The notes under the pieces: model-generated
What the model was told of the DNA's origin: nothing
Database searches by the model: none
What the model saw: the letters and a program-made list of their open reading frames with translations, nothing else
Translations under genes and position numbers: made by a program
Shown: piece after piece, positions 24,534-33,600 of the stretch
Layout: each line of letters opens with the position of its first letter
How positions within the stretch are numbered: position 1 is the stretch's first letter
Assembly: GCA_945861865.1 (NCBI GenBank)
Contig: CAMAWN010000045.1
Span: 1 to 34,092, forward strand
Reading direction: 5' to 3'
Length of the DNA: 34,092 nucleotides
Origin: Candidatus Kuenenia stuttgartensis
GTDB taxonomy: Bacteria > Planctomycetota > Planctomycetia > Planctomycetales > Planctomycetaceae

Positions 24534-25008
24534 GAGTTTTGGGCTTCTGTCCCATCTCTTCCAGCCGAATCGCCTCTTGCCGGTAGCGCTCGTGCAGTTC
24601 GAGGTTGAACCGTTCGTGCCGGCCGACGAGCGGCGTGTGGCGGTGCCGAGCGTGACACCGATAACACACCAACACGTCACGCATCAAAGTGTAGAGTACC
24701 CCATCCAGCAACGCGAACAGCAGCAACACGCCGATCGCCCAGGCCGGCATCATGTACCACCAAAAAATCGTGCTCACCAATGCTCCGGTGCCGACCATCA
24801 GGATGCCTAGCCGCTGCGGAAAATCCTTCTGCCGCCACAGGTCTCCGCAGCCGCAAACGACACAATTCGCCGGCTCAGTCGCCGCACGATTCTCTTCCGA
24901 CACCGGCCGCTGCCAAGCACACGCGGAGCAGCGCAGCGCGATCGTCTCGCCTGTAATCTCGGCGACGTTCTGGCCATGACACGACGGACATTCAAAGACG
25001 ATCCACAT
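24511..25008 (-). CDS. Zinc-ribbon membrane protein of unknown function
   Basis: A 165-residue protein with two zinc-ribbon-like pairs at the N-terminus: FECPSCHGQN and LRCSACAWQ form one, and CVVCGCGDLW starts another. Two membrane helices follow (about 68-108, LGILMVGTGALVSTIFWWYM and PAWAIGVLLLFALLDGVLYT), then another CYRCHARHR pair. This cytoplasmic or membrane-surface zinc module with two helices occurs in planctomycete genomes, with no known job. The C-terminal residues GQKPKTQNSKPEG are encoded partly by the palindromic repeat at 24483-24533, so the original end was probably different. The ribosome-binding site is poor. It lies between the membrane-protein gene (30 nt) and glcDF (50 nt). 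Confidence 0.68.
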   Translation of the reverse strand: MWIVFECPSCHGQNVAEITGETIALRCSACAWQRPVSEENRAATEPANCVVCGCGDLWRQKDFPQRLGILMVGTGALVSTIFWWYMMPAWAIGVLLLFALLDGVLYTLMRDVLVCYRCHARHRHTPLVGRHERFNLELHERYRQEAIRLEEMGQKPKTQNSKPEG

Positions 25009-25038
25009 GAGGCAGTCTCAAATTTCAAATCTCAGATT

Positions 25039-25914
25039 TCACAACGGCAACTTCGTCTCATTGAGCAACAACGCTGCCGTCATGTCTCCAATGAATGCCA
25101 AGATCACACCGACAAACAGCACGCCGGTCGCCGCTTGCGTGTTGCGGTACTTCAAGATTCGCCAAACCATCAGGCTGACGACAAGCGGCCCGATGATTCC
25201 CGCCAGCCACCGCAGGCCGAGCCATGCTTTCGGCACTGCCGCCAATCGTAAGCTTGTCTCGGACGAGTTGAAGGCTTCGCCCCACAGCATGAGCACGACC
25301 GCAGCGGAAACAATGAGACGCAGCAGACACGCGACTCCCAAAAACAGATTGAGCCGTTTCAGCGGTTCAATCGACATCGTCGGTGTCGTCAAATACCAGT
25401 GTCCCAGCAACATGCCGACGACGGTGCTGCCCAAAAGACCCGCGCCGGCGAACTCGGAAGCGGCGATCAGTGCTTCGGTGAGTCGTGATGTCGCCACAGA
25501 ACGCCCCATGCCAACGACCATTGTGTCGGCGATGTAAATGACGACGTTGGGCGTGAAATGTGGCACAACGATAAACGCCGTTGAGAGAAACAAAACGCCG
25601 AATCCAACTCGTTCCGCCCCCGTTCGGCGTTCCAGTGTCCACAACACAGAACCGACAAAGCCGAGAAGTCCGAGCAAAGCGATGAGTCCGACCGACAAAC
25701 TCATCAAGATCGGAAGCCATCCGAGCTCAGACGAATGTGCGGCACCTGTGATGGATCGCACCTCCATCGCAGCCGACAGTGCCGCGAGCGTTCCCAAACC
25801 CATGGCCACCAGCATCTGAATCCGGAAGAATCCGGACGTCACCTGGCGGCGTGGCATCAGTGCCCACATCAGGCTCATGCCACAGATTAGACGCAATGCA
25901 AACTGAGCAATCAT
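25039..25914 (-). CDS. Polytopic membrane protein of unknown function
   Basis: A 291-residue protein with about eight hydrophobic segments, among them IQMLVAMGLGTLAALSAAME, LPILMSLSVGLIALLGLLGF, VGFGVLFLSTAFIVVPHFTP, GLLGSTVVGMLLGHWYLTTP and VVSLMVWRILKYRNTQAATG. His and Trp in GHWYLTTPTMS and Arg in RLNLFLG lie at membrane edges. No transport or enzyme signature is visible. The start is 8 nt after the folE stop, with AGGCGAC as the nearest ribosome-binding sequence, so it is coupled to folE. The gene ends at a small AAATCT-C-AGATTT palindrome (25027-25039). Function unknown. Confidence 0.75.
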   Translation of the reverse strand: MIAQFALRLICGMSLMWALMPRRQVTSGFFRIQMLVAMGLGTLAALSAAMEVRSITGAAHSSELGWLPILMSLSVGLIALLGLLGFVGSVLWTLERRTGAERVGFGVLFLSTAFIVVPHFTPNVVIYIADTMVVGMGRSVATSRLTEALIAASEFAGAGLLGSTVVGMLLGHWYLTTPTMSIEPLKRLNLFLGVACLLRLIVSAAVVLMLWGEAFNSSETSLRLAAVPKAWLGLRWLAGIIGPLVVSLMVWRILKYRNTQAATGVLFVGVILAFIGDMTAALLLNETKLPL

Positions 25915-25922
25915 GTCGCCTG

Positions 25923-26510
25923 CTACCTCTGGTTAATCAGCGACATGACTTCGGCACGGCTGGATTGATTCGTCAGGAACAAGCCGCGGACCGCGCTGGT
26001 GATCGTGATGCTCCCTGGCTTCTTCACGCCGCGAATCGACATGCAGGAATGCTCGGCCTCCAGCACGACAACGACCCCTTTGGCATCAAGCTCCTTGTGC
26101 AGCAGGTCGGCGATCGTGTGCGTCATTCGCTCTTGCACCTGCGGGCGGCGCGAGACCTCTTCGACGACACGGGCCAGTTTGCTCAGCCCGGCGATCTTGC
26201 CATTCGGCAAATAGCCGACGTGTGCCTTGCCGATGAACGGCAGCAGGTGGTGCTCGCACATGCTGTTGAAAGTGATGTCGCGCACAAGCACCAACTCGTC
26301 GTAATCTTCCGTGAAGACTTTTTGCAGATGCCGAGCCGGCTCGGAATGCAGACCGGAGAACAACTCGGCATACATCCGCGCAACTCGGCTGGGCGTGTCG
26401 AGCAGTCCTTCGCGGTTCGGGTCTTCGCCGACCGCCGCCAGAATTTCACGAACCGCTCGCTCAATGCGAGGCAAGTCCACCGGTGTCGGATTCGCTGAGG
26501 AGTCGCTCAC
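25923..26510 (-). CDS. folE: GTP cyclohydrolase I
   Basis: Makes 7,8-dihydroneopterin triphosphate from GTP, the first step to folate and related pterins and to queuosine precursors. The 195-residue length is standard. The zinc site is Cys85 with His88 ([11 protein letters not shown]) and Cys156 (HSCMSIRG). Other motifs are [51 protein letters not shown] and [13 protein letters not shown]. The start is not certain: I use GTG 26510, since the residues before it (starting at another GTG, 26537) look unlike the family. It heads the minus-strand run ending with moaA; both FolE and MoaA use GTP. It is divergent from larC across a palindrome-rich region. Confidence 0.93.
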   Translation of the reverse strand: MSDSSANPTPVDLPRIERAVREILAAVGEDPNREGLLDTPSRVARMYAELFSGLHSEPARHLQKVFTEDYDELVLVRDITFNSMCEHHLLPFIGKAHVGYLPNGKIAGLSKLARVVEEVSRRPQVQERMTHTIADLLHKELDAKGVVVVLEAEHSCMSIRGVKKPGSITITSAVRGLFLTNQSSRAEVMSLINQR

Positions 26511-26626
26511 GATCTCGCTTTCGTTAAAGCAAAACACCGTCGGATCGGACTTCCGTTCCGGCGGCGCTAAAGGACGATCGTATTGTAGAAGCGACCTAGG
26601 CGGCGATCCACGCGCACGCCGAATTC

Positions 26627-26740
26627 AAAAACGGTACAACGGCAATCGGCTGTCAGCATTCAGCGTCCGGCCGAACGCCGTGAGCCGATCGCCGACAGCC
26701 ATGTTACCGTTTTGTGTCGTCAAGATCGCAGCCGATTGCC
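26627..26740. repeat. Nested palindromes between folE and larC
   Basis: Several inverted repeats are nested in the divergent 303-nt region. AAAACGGTA (26627-26635) pairs with TACCGTTTT (26705-26713). GGCTGTCAGC (26648-26657) pairs with GCCGACAGCC (26691-26700), with one difference. GGCAATCGGCTG (26641-26652) is the exact reverse complement of CAGCCGATTGCC (26729-26740). The centre GCGTCCGGCCGAACGC is itself nearly palindromic. Any promoters of folE and larC must lie around this structure. Confidence 0.6.
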
Positions 26741-26813
26741 ATTGGTCGGCATTCCGACCACCACTAGAATCCGCCGCCTCATTGATCGGCCCTCGAAACT
26801 CAAGGACTTCACC

Positions 26814-28256
26814 GTGCGGATCGCGTACCTCGACTGTGTTTGCGGCATCAGTGGCGACATGACTTTGGCGGCGTTGATCGACTCCGGAGCGGACCTCGAA
26901 CAAATCGTGCGCGGCATTGATTCGCTGGGCCTGCCGGACGTCAAACTGCATGTCGAGACGGTCGTCAAAGGGGGCTTCCGAGCGTTGCAGGTCGAAGTCG
27001 AGCACCCGGAACAACACACGCATCGGCATCTCGCCGACATTACCAAGTTGATCGAGAGTGCCGAAGAGCTGACCAAGTCCCAAAAGAAGCTCGCTCTGAA
27101 AATCTTCCAGCACATCGCCGAGGCCGAGGCCCGCGTGCATGGCACGACGCTCGACAAAATTCATTTTCACGAAGTCGGCGCGATCGATTCGATTGTGGAC
27201 ATCGTCGGTGTCGCGATCGGATTTGATTTGCTCGGAGTCGACGAAGTCATCTCCAGTCCCGTTCCGACCGGTCGCGGACGAATCGAGATCGCTCACGGCA
27301 TCTGCCCAGTCCCCGCTCCCGGCACAGCCGAGCTACTCAAAGGCATTCCGCTGGTCGATCTGCCGGTCGAGGCCGAACTGACGACGCCGACCGGCGCGGC
27401 AATTCTGAAAGCTCTCGTGACGCGATATTCGGCATTGCCGGAGATGACCGTCGAAGCCATCGGCTACGGAGCCGGTGGCCGCGACTTTCCCGACCGGGCC
27501 AACCTCCTGCGACTGTTCGTCGGCGAAAGCACGACGCTGCCGGAATCCGACGAGGTCATCCAGCTCGAAACCAATTTGGACGACGTCTCGCCCGAGGTCA
27601 TCGGCTACACGAAACAAAAACTGTTCGAGGCCGGCGCGGTCGAAGTTTTTACAACGCCGATCCAGATGAAAAAGAACCGCCCTGGCGTGCTGCTGAGCGT
27701 CCTCTGCCGACCGTCCGACATGGATCAGATGGAAGACATCATTTTCACCGAGACCGCGACATTCGGCATCCGCCGTTCGCTGATGCAGCGATCGAAGCGT
27801 GCTCGGCAGTCGTGCGTCATCGAAACTCCGATCGGTCAACTGCACGGCAAGCTCGGCTGGCGACACGGCGAGCGTCCGCTGTTCACGCCCGAATTCGAAT
27901 CGTGCGCAAAGATCGCTTCCGAACGCCGAATCCCGATTCGCGAGGTTTATCGCACTGCCGAGCAGGCCTTTGCCGAGCACCTCGAAGCCGTGTTTGAGCA
28001 GCATGACCATGACCATGATGGCGATCACGATCATGATGGCGATCACGATCATGAGGGAGAACATGACCATGATTGTGGTCTCGATCAAAGCCATGACCAC
28101 GATGCCGGTCATTCGCACGATCATGACCACAGCCACGACCATGATGTTGGTCATCAGCACGACCATGATCATTCACACGATCACGACGGCGGACATGACC
28201 ACGATCACAGTCATGATCATGACCACGGGAAGAACAAAAAGAAGAAGAAACATTGA
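26814..28256 (+). CDS. larC: LarC-type nickel insertion protein with His/Asp-rich tail
   Basis: LarC (DUF111) inserts nickel into the pyridinium dithiocarboxylate pincer cofactor of lactate racemase and related LarA enzymes. The protein starts VRIAYLDCVCGISGDMTLAA, the family hallmark, and carries KIHFHEVGAIDSIVDIVGVA, VPTGRGRIEIAHGICPVPAP and LETNLDDVSPEVIGYTKQKL. Known LarC is near 400 residues. Here the core ends near residue 394 and an 86-residue tail follows (27996-28253) made of His, Asp and Gly with about 30 His, ending in a Lys run. Such tails store nickel or zinc in UreE/HypB-like proteins. In Lactobacillus the gene is split by a programmed frameshift; here it is one frame. Start: GTG 26814 with AAGGA 8 nt upstream. 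larA, larB and larE are not in the window. Confidence 0.9.
   Translation: MRIAYLDCVCGISGDMTLAALIDSGADLEQIVRGIDSLGLPDVKLHVETVVKGGFRALQVEVEHPEQHTHRHLADITKLIESAEELTKSQKKLALKIFQHIAEAEARVHGTTLDKIHFHEVGAIDSIVDIVGVAIGFDLLGVDEVISSPVPTGRGRIEIAHGICPVPAPGTAELLKGIPLVDLPVEAELTTPTGAAILKALVTRYSALPEMTVEAIGYGAGGRDFPDRANLLRLFVGESTTLPESDEVIQLETNLDDVSPEVIGYTKQKLFEAGAVEVFTTPIQMKKNRPGVLLSVLCRPSDMDQMEDIIFTETATFGIRRSLMQRSKRARQSCVIETPIGQLHGKLGWRHGERPLFTPEFESCAKIASERRIPIREVYRTAEQAFAEHLEAVFEQHDHDHDGDHDHDGDHDHEGEHDHDCGLDQSHDHDAGHSHDHDHSHDHDVGHQHDHDHSHDHDGGHDHDHSHDHDHGKNKKKKKH
28003..28235 (+). repeat. Low-complexity His/Asp coding repeat in larC
   Basis: The DNA is a degenerate tandem of CAY/GAY codons (GACCATGATCAT-like units) over about 230 nt, broken by a few GGC, GTT, TCA and AGC codons. 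It is in frame with larC. Slippage could change its length between strains. Confidence 0.8.
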
Positions 28257-28274
28257 TCGCGCCGTAGGCGGGGC

Positions 28275-28318
28275 ACTCTTGCCCGTCCTCATTCGCGAAA
28301 CGCAGGACGGGCAAGAGT
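28275..28318 (+). terminator. Perfect 15-bp hairpin downstream of larC
   Basis: ACTCTTGCCCGTCCT (28275-28289) and AGGACGGGCAAGAGT (28304-28318) are exact reverse complements around a 14-nt loop, 19 nt after the larC stop. There is no T-run, so it may act as a transcript-end barrier or be a dispersed repeat. Confidence 0.6.
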
Positions 28319-28354
28319 CTTCCAAAGACAAACCCAAGGATGGGGAACAACGAA

Positions 28355-28912
28355 ATGTCGCTACTCATCGCGGGAGCCATCGCCAGTGCAAGTTTGATCG
28401 CCGGCTTACTGGTCTCCATGTCGGAACAAATCCGAGTCAAATTGCGTCGGCGTCGTGAGGCCGCTCGTGACGAGCAACACCCGGCCAACGTCGTCGGCCT
28501 GAGTGAATCACGTCGCAGCAGCCCCGTTCCACCTGCGACCACGCCATCTCCGGATTCTCACGCGGCGGCCTATCGAGAGATTCTCAATGCCTTGAGAGAC
28601 GACCTCGAGGAGGACATCGCCGAATGGGAGGTGATGCTGCAAGACTTCCCACAAGTCATCGGAGTGGAAGAACTCCGCGCGGCCGACGATCAGATGCACG
28701 AGCCAATGGTGGAAACGGCTCACGAGACGACGGCTGCGGATTCGCTTCCGGCGCGCGAAACGATCACACCGCTGCATCGCACGCGGCGCGTTTCGGCAGA
28801 CGAACGAGGCATGATCCAGCGACTGCTGAGAACCGGCTTTGCGCCAGAGGAGATCGCTTTGTGGCTGAATCTTCCGCTGGAGCGGGTGCAGGAGTTTTTG
28901 CTGCGAGACTGA
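28355..28912 (+). CDS. Membrane-anchored protein with C-terminal HTH-like segment
   Basis: A 185-residue protein. Residues 1-22 (MSLLIAGAIASASLIAGLLV) are an N-terminal membrane anchor, followed by the basic stretch KLRRRREAARD. The middle is disordered with Pro/Ser. The C-terminus, RRVSADERGMIQRLLRTGFA then PEEIALWLNLPLERVQEFLL, looks like a helix-turn-helix as in 'AxxLxLPxxEVxxLL' segments of small anchored regulators. I know no family. ATG 28355 has GGGGA 8 nt upstream; ATG 28340 has no spaced site. Its 3' part overlaps, on the other strand, the tail of the truncated small membrane gene. It follows larC by 98 nt with a strong hairpin between them, so it may be independent. Confidence 0.65.
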   Translation: MSLLIAGAIASASLIAGLLVSMSEQIRVKLRRRREAARDEQHPANVVGLSESRRSSPVPPATTPSPDSHAAAYREILNALRDDLEEDIAEWEVMLQDFPQVIGVEELRAADDQMHEPMVETAHETTAADSLPARETITPLHRTRRVSADERGMIQRLLRTGFAPEEIALWLNLPLERVQEFLLRD

Positions 28913-29103
28913 CACGAACAAAGTCGACGAGTCACTTCGTGACTCGAATCGTTCCGGTCACGGAGTGGCCGGACTACTTTGCGGTGACGTTCGCTCGGCG
29001 TTTGATTCGCGGAAAGAATCGGCAGGCGATAAGACATCGCGATCGGCCCAAAGACGGCGACGATGATGACTAGCATCAGGCGGAACAGGCTGTCATCGAC
29101 CAT
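28720..29103 (-). pseudogene. Small membrane protein gene, 3' end replaced by a repeat
   Basis: ATG 29103 has GAGGAG 6 nt upstream. The first 43 residues (MVDDSLFRLMLVIIVAVFGP then IAMSYRLPILSANQ) look like a membrane helix with a short tail. They resemble the N-terminus of planctomycete isoprenylcysteine-methyltransferase-like membrane proteins, a weak impression from memory. From about residue 43 the frame runs through a palindromic repeat (28929-28972) and then antisense to the HTH-like gene up to 28720. It reads as a truncated gene with an artificial tail. It could still make a short peptide. Confidence 0.4.
28929..28972. repeat. Two tandem short palindromes
   Basis: GAGTCAC-TTC-GTGACTC (28929-28945) is followed by CCGGTCAC-GGA-GTGGCCGG (28954-28972), the second with one G-T mismatch. 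Together they make a double hairpin between the HTH-like gene and the truncated membrane gene, in the style of REP elements. Confidence 0.6.
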
Positions 29104-29122
29104 CACATTCTCCTCGGTACGA

Positions 29123-30610
29123 TTACACGAGCCAACGGTCGATGACCTTGCCGCCGACGTCGGTCAGGCGGAAATCGCGGCCTTGGGAACGGTGCGTCAG
29201 TTTCAAGTGGTCGAGGCCGAACAGGTGCAGCAGCGTGGCATGGAAGTCGTTGACGTGGACAGGGTCTTTGGCGACGCCCCAGCCGATCTCGTCGGACTCA
29301 CCGTAGATTTGGCCACCCTTGATGCCGCCGCCAGTCATCCACAGCGTGAACGAGAACGGATGATGGTCACGGCCAGAAGGGGGAGTTCCTGGCGTGCGGT
29401 TCTCGCCGAGCGGCGTGCGGCCGAACTCGGCTCCCCAGACGATCAACGTGCTGTCGAACAAGCCGCGCTGTTTGAGGTCTTTGATGAGCGCGGCGATCGG
29501 TTGATCGACGACCCAGGAGTTGTACCGCAGGTCGCCTTCGAGGTTGCTGTGCTGGTCCCAAGCCTCGTAGATGATGTTCACGAAGCGGACTCCGCGCTCA
29601 ACCAGCCGCCGCGCGAGGAGACAGTTGCGCGGGAACGAGAGATGCGCGTCGAGCACGTTGCCGCGCCCGGTCGCTTGCGGATGCTGCGCTCGGTCGATGC
29701 CGTAGGAGTCGAGTGTCGTCTTGGACTCGCTGTTGAGGTCAATCAATTCCGGCGCGGCGGACTGCATCCGAAACGCGAGTTCGTAGCTGGCGATGCGCGA
29801 CGCGATTTCCGGATCGTGAATCTCCGAGAGACGGTTCTCGTTGAGCGACTTGAGCGTGTCGAGTCCGCGTCGTTGCAACTCGGCAGGCAAACCGCTGGGA
29901 TTCGACAAGTTCAAGACCGCCTCGCCCTGATTGCGGAACAGTACGCCCGCATAATGCGACGGCAAGAAGCCGTTATTCCACAGCGACGCTCCGCCGCTGG
30001 AGCCACGGCCGCTGGTCAGCACGACATAGCCAGGCAGGTTTTGCGACTCGCTGCCCAAGCCGTAGGTCAGCCACGAGCCGATGCTCGGCAAGCCGAACGT
30101 TGCCCGGCCGCAGCTCAGCAGCAGTTGGCCGGGGTGATGATTGAACTGCTCGGAATACATCGAGCGGATCATCAGAATGTCGTCGGCGCACGTCGCGATG
30201 TTCGGCACGAATTCCGAGAACTCCGTGCCGCACTCGCCGTGTTTGGTCCATTTGCGCGGCGAGCCCATCAGCACTGCACCCTCTTTCTTGATGAACGCGA
30301 ATCGAACTTTCTCCAGCATCGACGTCGGCAACGGCTTGCCATCCAATTCGTTGAGCTTCGGCTTCGGGTCGTACAAATCCAGATGCGAAGGCGCGGCTGC
30401 CTGAAACAGAAAAATGCAGTTCTTTGCTTTCGGAGCAAACGCCGGCGGCTTGATCGCCAGTGGATTCGTCGCCTGCGCCGAGTCAACATTGGCCGCCAGC
30501 AATCCGTCGTTTGACAGCATCGCACTCAGCGCAGCGCCTCCCAAGCCACAAGCGGAAGAGGTCAGAAAATCGCGTCGAGTGCGTTCGATGTGATTCAGAA
30601 ACGGAGTCAT
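29123..30610 (-). CDS. Tat-exported DUF1501 protein
   Basis: A 495-residue protein of the DUF1501 family (alkaline-phosphatase-like fold), abundant in planctomycetes. A twin-arginine signal sits at residues 9-30 (ERTRRDFLTSSACGLGGAAL). Family motifs include NCIFLFQAAAPSHLDLYDPK, then PLPTSMLEKVRFAFIKK, FSEFVPNIATCADDILMIRS, NHHPGQLLLSCGRATFGLPS, and the C-terminal metal-site region VWGAEFGRTPLGENRTPGTP with GRDHHPFSFTLWMTGGGIKG. The role is not established; these proteins always sit next to DUF1549/DUF1553 genes and are thought to act with them on exported sugars or polymers. It starts 5 nt after the upstream DUF1549 gene, and its ribosome-binding site (GGAG) lies in that gene's last codons, so the pair is coupled. 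Confidence 0.92.
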   Translation of the reverse strand: MTPFLNHIERTRRDFLTSSACGLGGAALSAMLSNDGLLAANVDSAQATNPLAIKPPAFAPKAKNCIFLFQAAAPSHLDLYDPKPKLNELDGKPLPTSMLEKVRFAFIKKEGAVLMGSPRKWTKHGECGTEFSEFVPNIATCADDILMIRSMYSEQFNHHPGQLLLSCGRATFGLPSIGSWLTYGLGSESQNLPGYVVLTSGRGSSGGASLWNNGFLPSHYAGVLFRNQGEAVLNLSNPSGLPAELQRRGLDTLKSLNENRLSEIHDPEIASRIASYELAFRMQSAAPELIDLNSESKTTLDSYGIDRAQHPQATGRGNVLDAHLSFPRNCLLARRLVERGVRFVNIIYEAWDQHSNLEGDLRYNSWVVDQPIAALIKDLKQRGLFDSTLIVWGAEFGRTPLGENRTPGTPPSGRDHHPFSFTLWMTGGGIKGGQIYGESDEIGWGVAKDPVHVNDFHATLLHLFGLDHLKLTHRSQGRDFRLTDVGGKVIDRWLV

Positions 30611-30615
30611 GCCAA

Positions 30616-33600
30616 TTACTCCCGTGTGATAAATTCATCGAGGTTCAAAAGGATTCGAGCGGTCGCGATCCAGGCCGCAGTCTCGTCGGGTGATGCACCG
30701 CTGATCGTGACCGAACCGTTGAGTTTTTTGGCGTCGTCCTGGTGAGCTTGATAAAACTCGCGGTTCGCGGTGAGCAGTTGGGTCAGTTGGTGGAGTTCGC
30801 GGTCGCTCGGCGATCGGGCGAGGCAGAGCCGGACGGCTTGAGTCAGCCGTACGTTGTCATCGGACGCAGGTTGAGCCAGTAGCCGCTTCGCGAATGCTTG
30901 CGAGGCTTCCAAAAATGTTTCATTGTTGAGCGTGATGAGCGCTTGCAACGGCGTGTTGGAGGCTCGGCGTTCGACGCAGGTCAGGTTGGCGTCGGGACAG
31001 TCGAACGTCGTCAGATTCGGATGCGGGGCGGTTCGCTTGAAGAACGTGTACATGCCGCGGCGGTTGCGGTCTTCGCCGGTGCTGTTCGCCCATTTGAAGT
31101 TGCCGGCGTAGCTGAGGTCCGTGATGCCGGCCGGCATCGCGGGGAAGACGCTTGGTCCGCCAATCTTCTTGGACAGCAATCCGGCAACATCGAGGCTGAG
31201 GTCGCGGACGATCTCGGCTTCGACCCGCAAACGATTCTGTCTGGCGAGCAGTGTGTTCTGCGGATCGACTTCAAATAACTCCGAGCGATGTCGCGAGGCT
31301 TGGCGATACGTCGCGGACGTGACAATCAATTTAATGAGTGCTTTGCGTGACCAGGGAGTTTTCTCCCCCCCTCGAAACGTACTCGCCAACCAGTCGAGCA
31401 ATTCCGGATGCGATGGCTTTTCACCTTGGACGCCGAAGTCGTTGACCGAGGCGACAATTCCGCGGCCGAAGAGTTGTCGCCAAATGTGATTGACCGTGAC
31501 TCGCGGCGTCAGCGGGTTGTCGGGCGAGACGAGCCAGCGGGCGAGATCGAGCCGGTCAGCCTTCGATTTTTCGTCGCGAGATTTCATCGTCGGGAGGGTG
31601 GAGAACGCAGCCGGGACGACCTCCAGCTCTTTGATCGGGTCCAGGAACTCACCTCGCTTGAACACGAACGTCTGGCGTGGATCCTTGACTCGCTGAGTGA
31701 TGACGCGAACGGTCAGTTCCGGCTTCGGCGGCTCCTTCTTTTTGAGATCGTCGAGTTGCTTGACCAATTTCTTGGTGGCCGCGTCGAGGCTGGAGTAGTA
31801 GTCGAGCAGTTGTTGCGTTTGCTCGGCCGACCGCTGATCAGGTTTGACGGCGAGCAATTTCTGGACGTTCTCCGGCAACGTGATCGACGGCTCGATACCC
31901 GTTTGCAGCGACAGCTTGAACCGGCCGATCGTGTGTTGCTGACCGTACAACTGGCGGAGTTGCACGCGGACAAACACTGAGCCATCGACCGCCAGCGGCT
32001 CTTTCAGGCCGAAGATCGTCCAATGCTCTTTGCCGTACTGTGGCGCGATGGCCCAGCCGGTGTCCTCTTTGCCGTCGATGACATCGACGGCTCGCCACGG
32101 CTTGTCGGCTTGCTCGAAGTCCGCTTTTGCTCCAACGAATTCCAACTTGCGGGCGTTCGCGAAATCGGCGGTCGGCGAGACTTCGACGATCATCTCACTG
32201 AGCACGAAGTTGCCGTGAGCGACTCGGCCCGGACCTTTCGCTGGCAGCGAGTTGTCCGGCAGCACATCCAACCGCAGCGCGGTGACTCCCGCAACCGTCG
32301 TCTTGCCGGTGATCGTGTACGTGGCAGAGTTCGGGTTCTCACCATTCGCCAAGAATGAGCCGTCCTTTTGAGCCGCGAACGTCACGTTGCCGTCGCTCGC
32401 GACTTTCAGTTCGTCCAGTGCGTGCAGCTTCAATGGCTGAGCCGTCGATTCCGCGAGCGCCGCTTGCACCTTGGATTCCCAGGTCGCGAAAGCATCGCCG
32501 AGCTTCGCTTGTTCAGCCCGCAGTTTGACGGTGACGTCAGCGACCTCGGCATCGTGCGCGGCCTTGGCTTTCTCGTACGCCGCGACCTCTTCTGGCGACT
32601 TCGGAACGATGCTCGTTTCCTCGTCGCCGTTGTTGAACGCGGCAAAGAGCTGGTAGTACTCGCGCTGGCTGATCGCGTCGTACTTGTGCGAGTGGCAGCG
32701 GGCACAGCCGACAGTCAGTCCCAACCAGACCGCGCCGGTCGTTTCCGTGCGGTCGAAGCAGGCTTCGACTCGCCATTGCTCTTTGTCCGTGCCCCCTTCG
32801 GTGTTCGTCAGTGTCTGCCGATGAAACGCCGTCGCCAATTTTTGCATCGCCGTTGCGTTCGGCAGCAAGTCGCCGCCAATCTGCTCGACGGTGAATTGAT
32901 CGAACGGCAGGTCATTGTTGATCGCGTCGATGACCCAGTCGCGCCAGCGATAGGCATCGGGACGCGGGTTGTCTTTTTCGTAGCCGTCGCTGTCGGCGTA
33001 CCGAGCCATGTCCAGCCAATGCCGGCCCCAGCGTTCACCAAAGTGCGGTGACTTGAGCAGCCGATCGACCAACATCTCGTCGGCATTCGGCCGCGAGTCT
33101 TTCACAAACTCATCAACTTCTTCGATCGTCGGCAACAGGCCGAGCAGATCCAAATTCAATCGCCGGATCAGCGTGTGGCGATCCGCTTCGGGCGACGGCG
33201 CGATGCCGCGTTTCTCCAACTCGGCCAGCACGAATTGATCAATGGGATTGCGAACCCAGTCGCTCTTCTTGACGGCAGGTGCCGCGACGTGACGAATCGG
33301 TTGATATGACCAATGCGTGTTCTTGGCTGCCTTCTTTGGCGACTCGTCATTCGGCCACACGGAGCCTTGGTCGATCCACGCGCGCAGGATGCCGACCTCT
33401 TGCGGTTTGAGTTGTGGGCCATCGGGCGGCATCACCGCTTGCGGATCAACGCCCGCAACGAGCACGATCAGTCGGCTACGTTCACTGTCACCAGCCGCGA
33501 TCACCTGACCGATGTCGCCTCCACGCAACAGCGCGTCGCGGCTATCCAGACGCAATCCGGACTCTTGCTTCTTCGCTCCGTGGCAGCCCCAGCAATGTTT

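Noticed and set aside
27996..28235. CRISPR-like or tandem repeat array
   Set aside because: The repeated units are in-frame His/Asp codons of larC with no spacer structure.
29063..30514. 483-codon plus-strand open frame opposite the DUF1501 gene
   Set aside because: Shadow of a well-supported DUF1501 gene; no motif or start signal.
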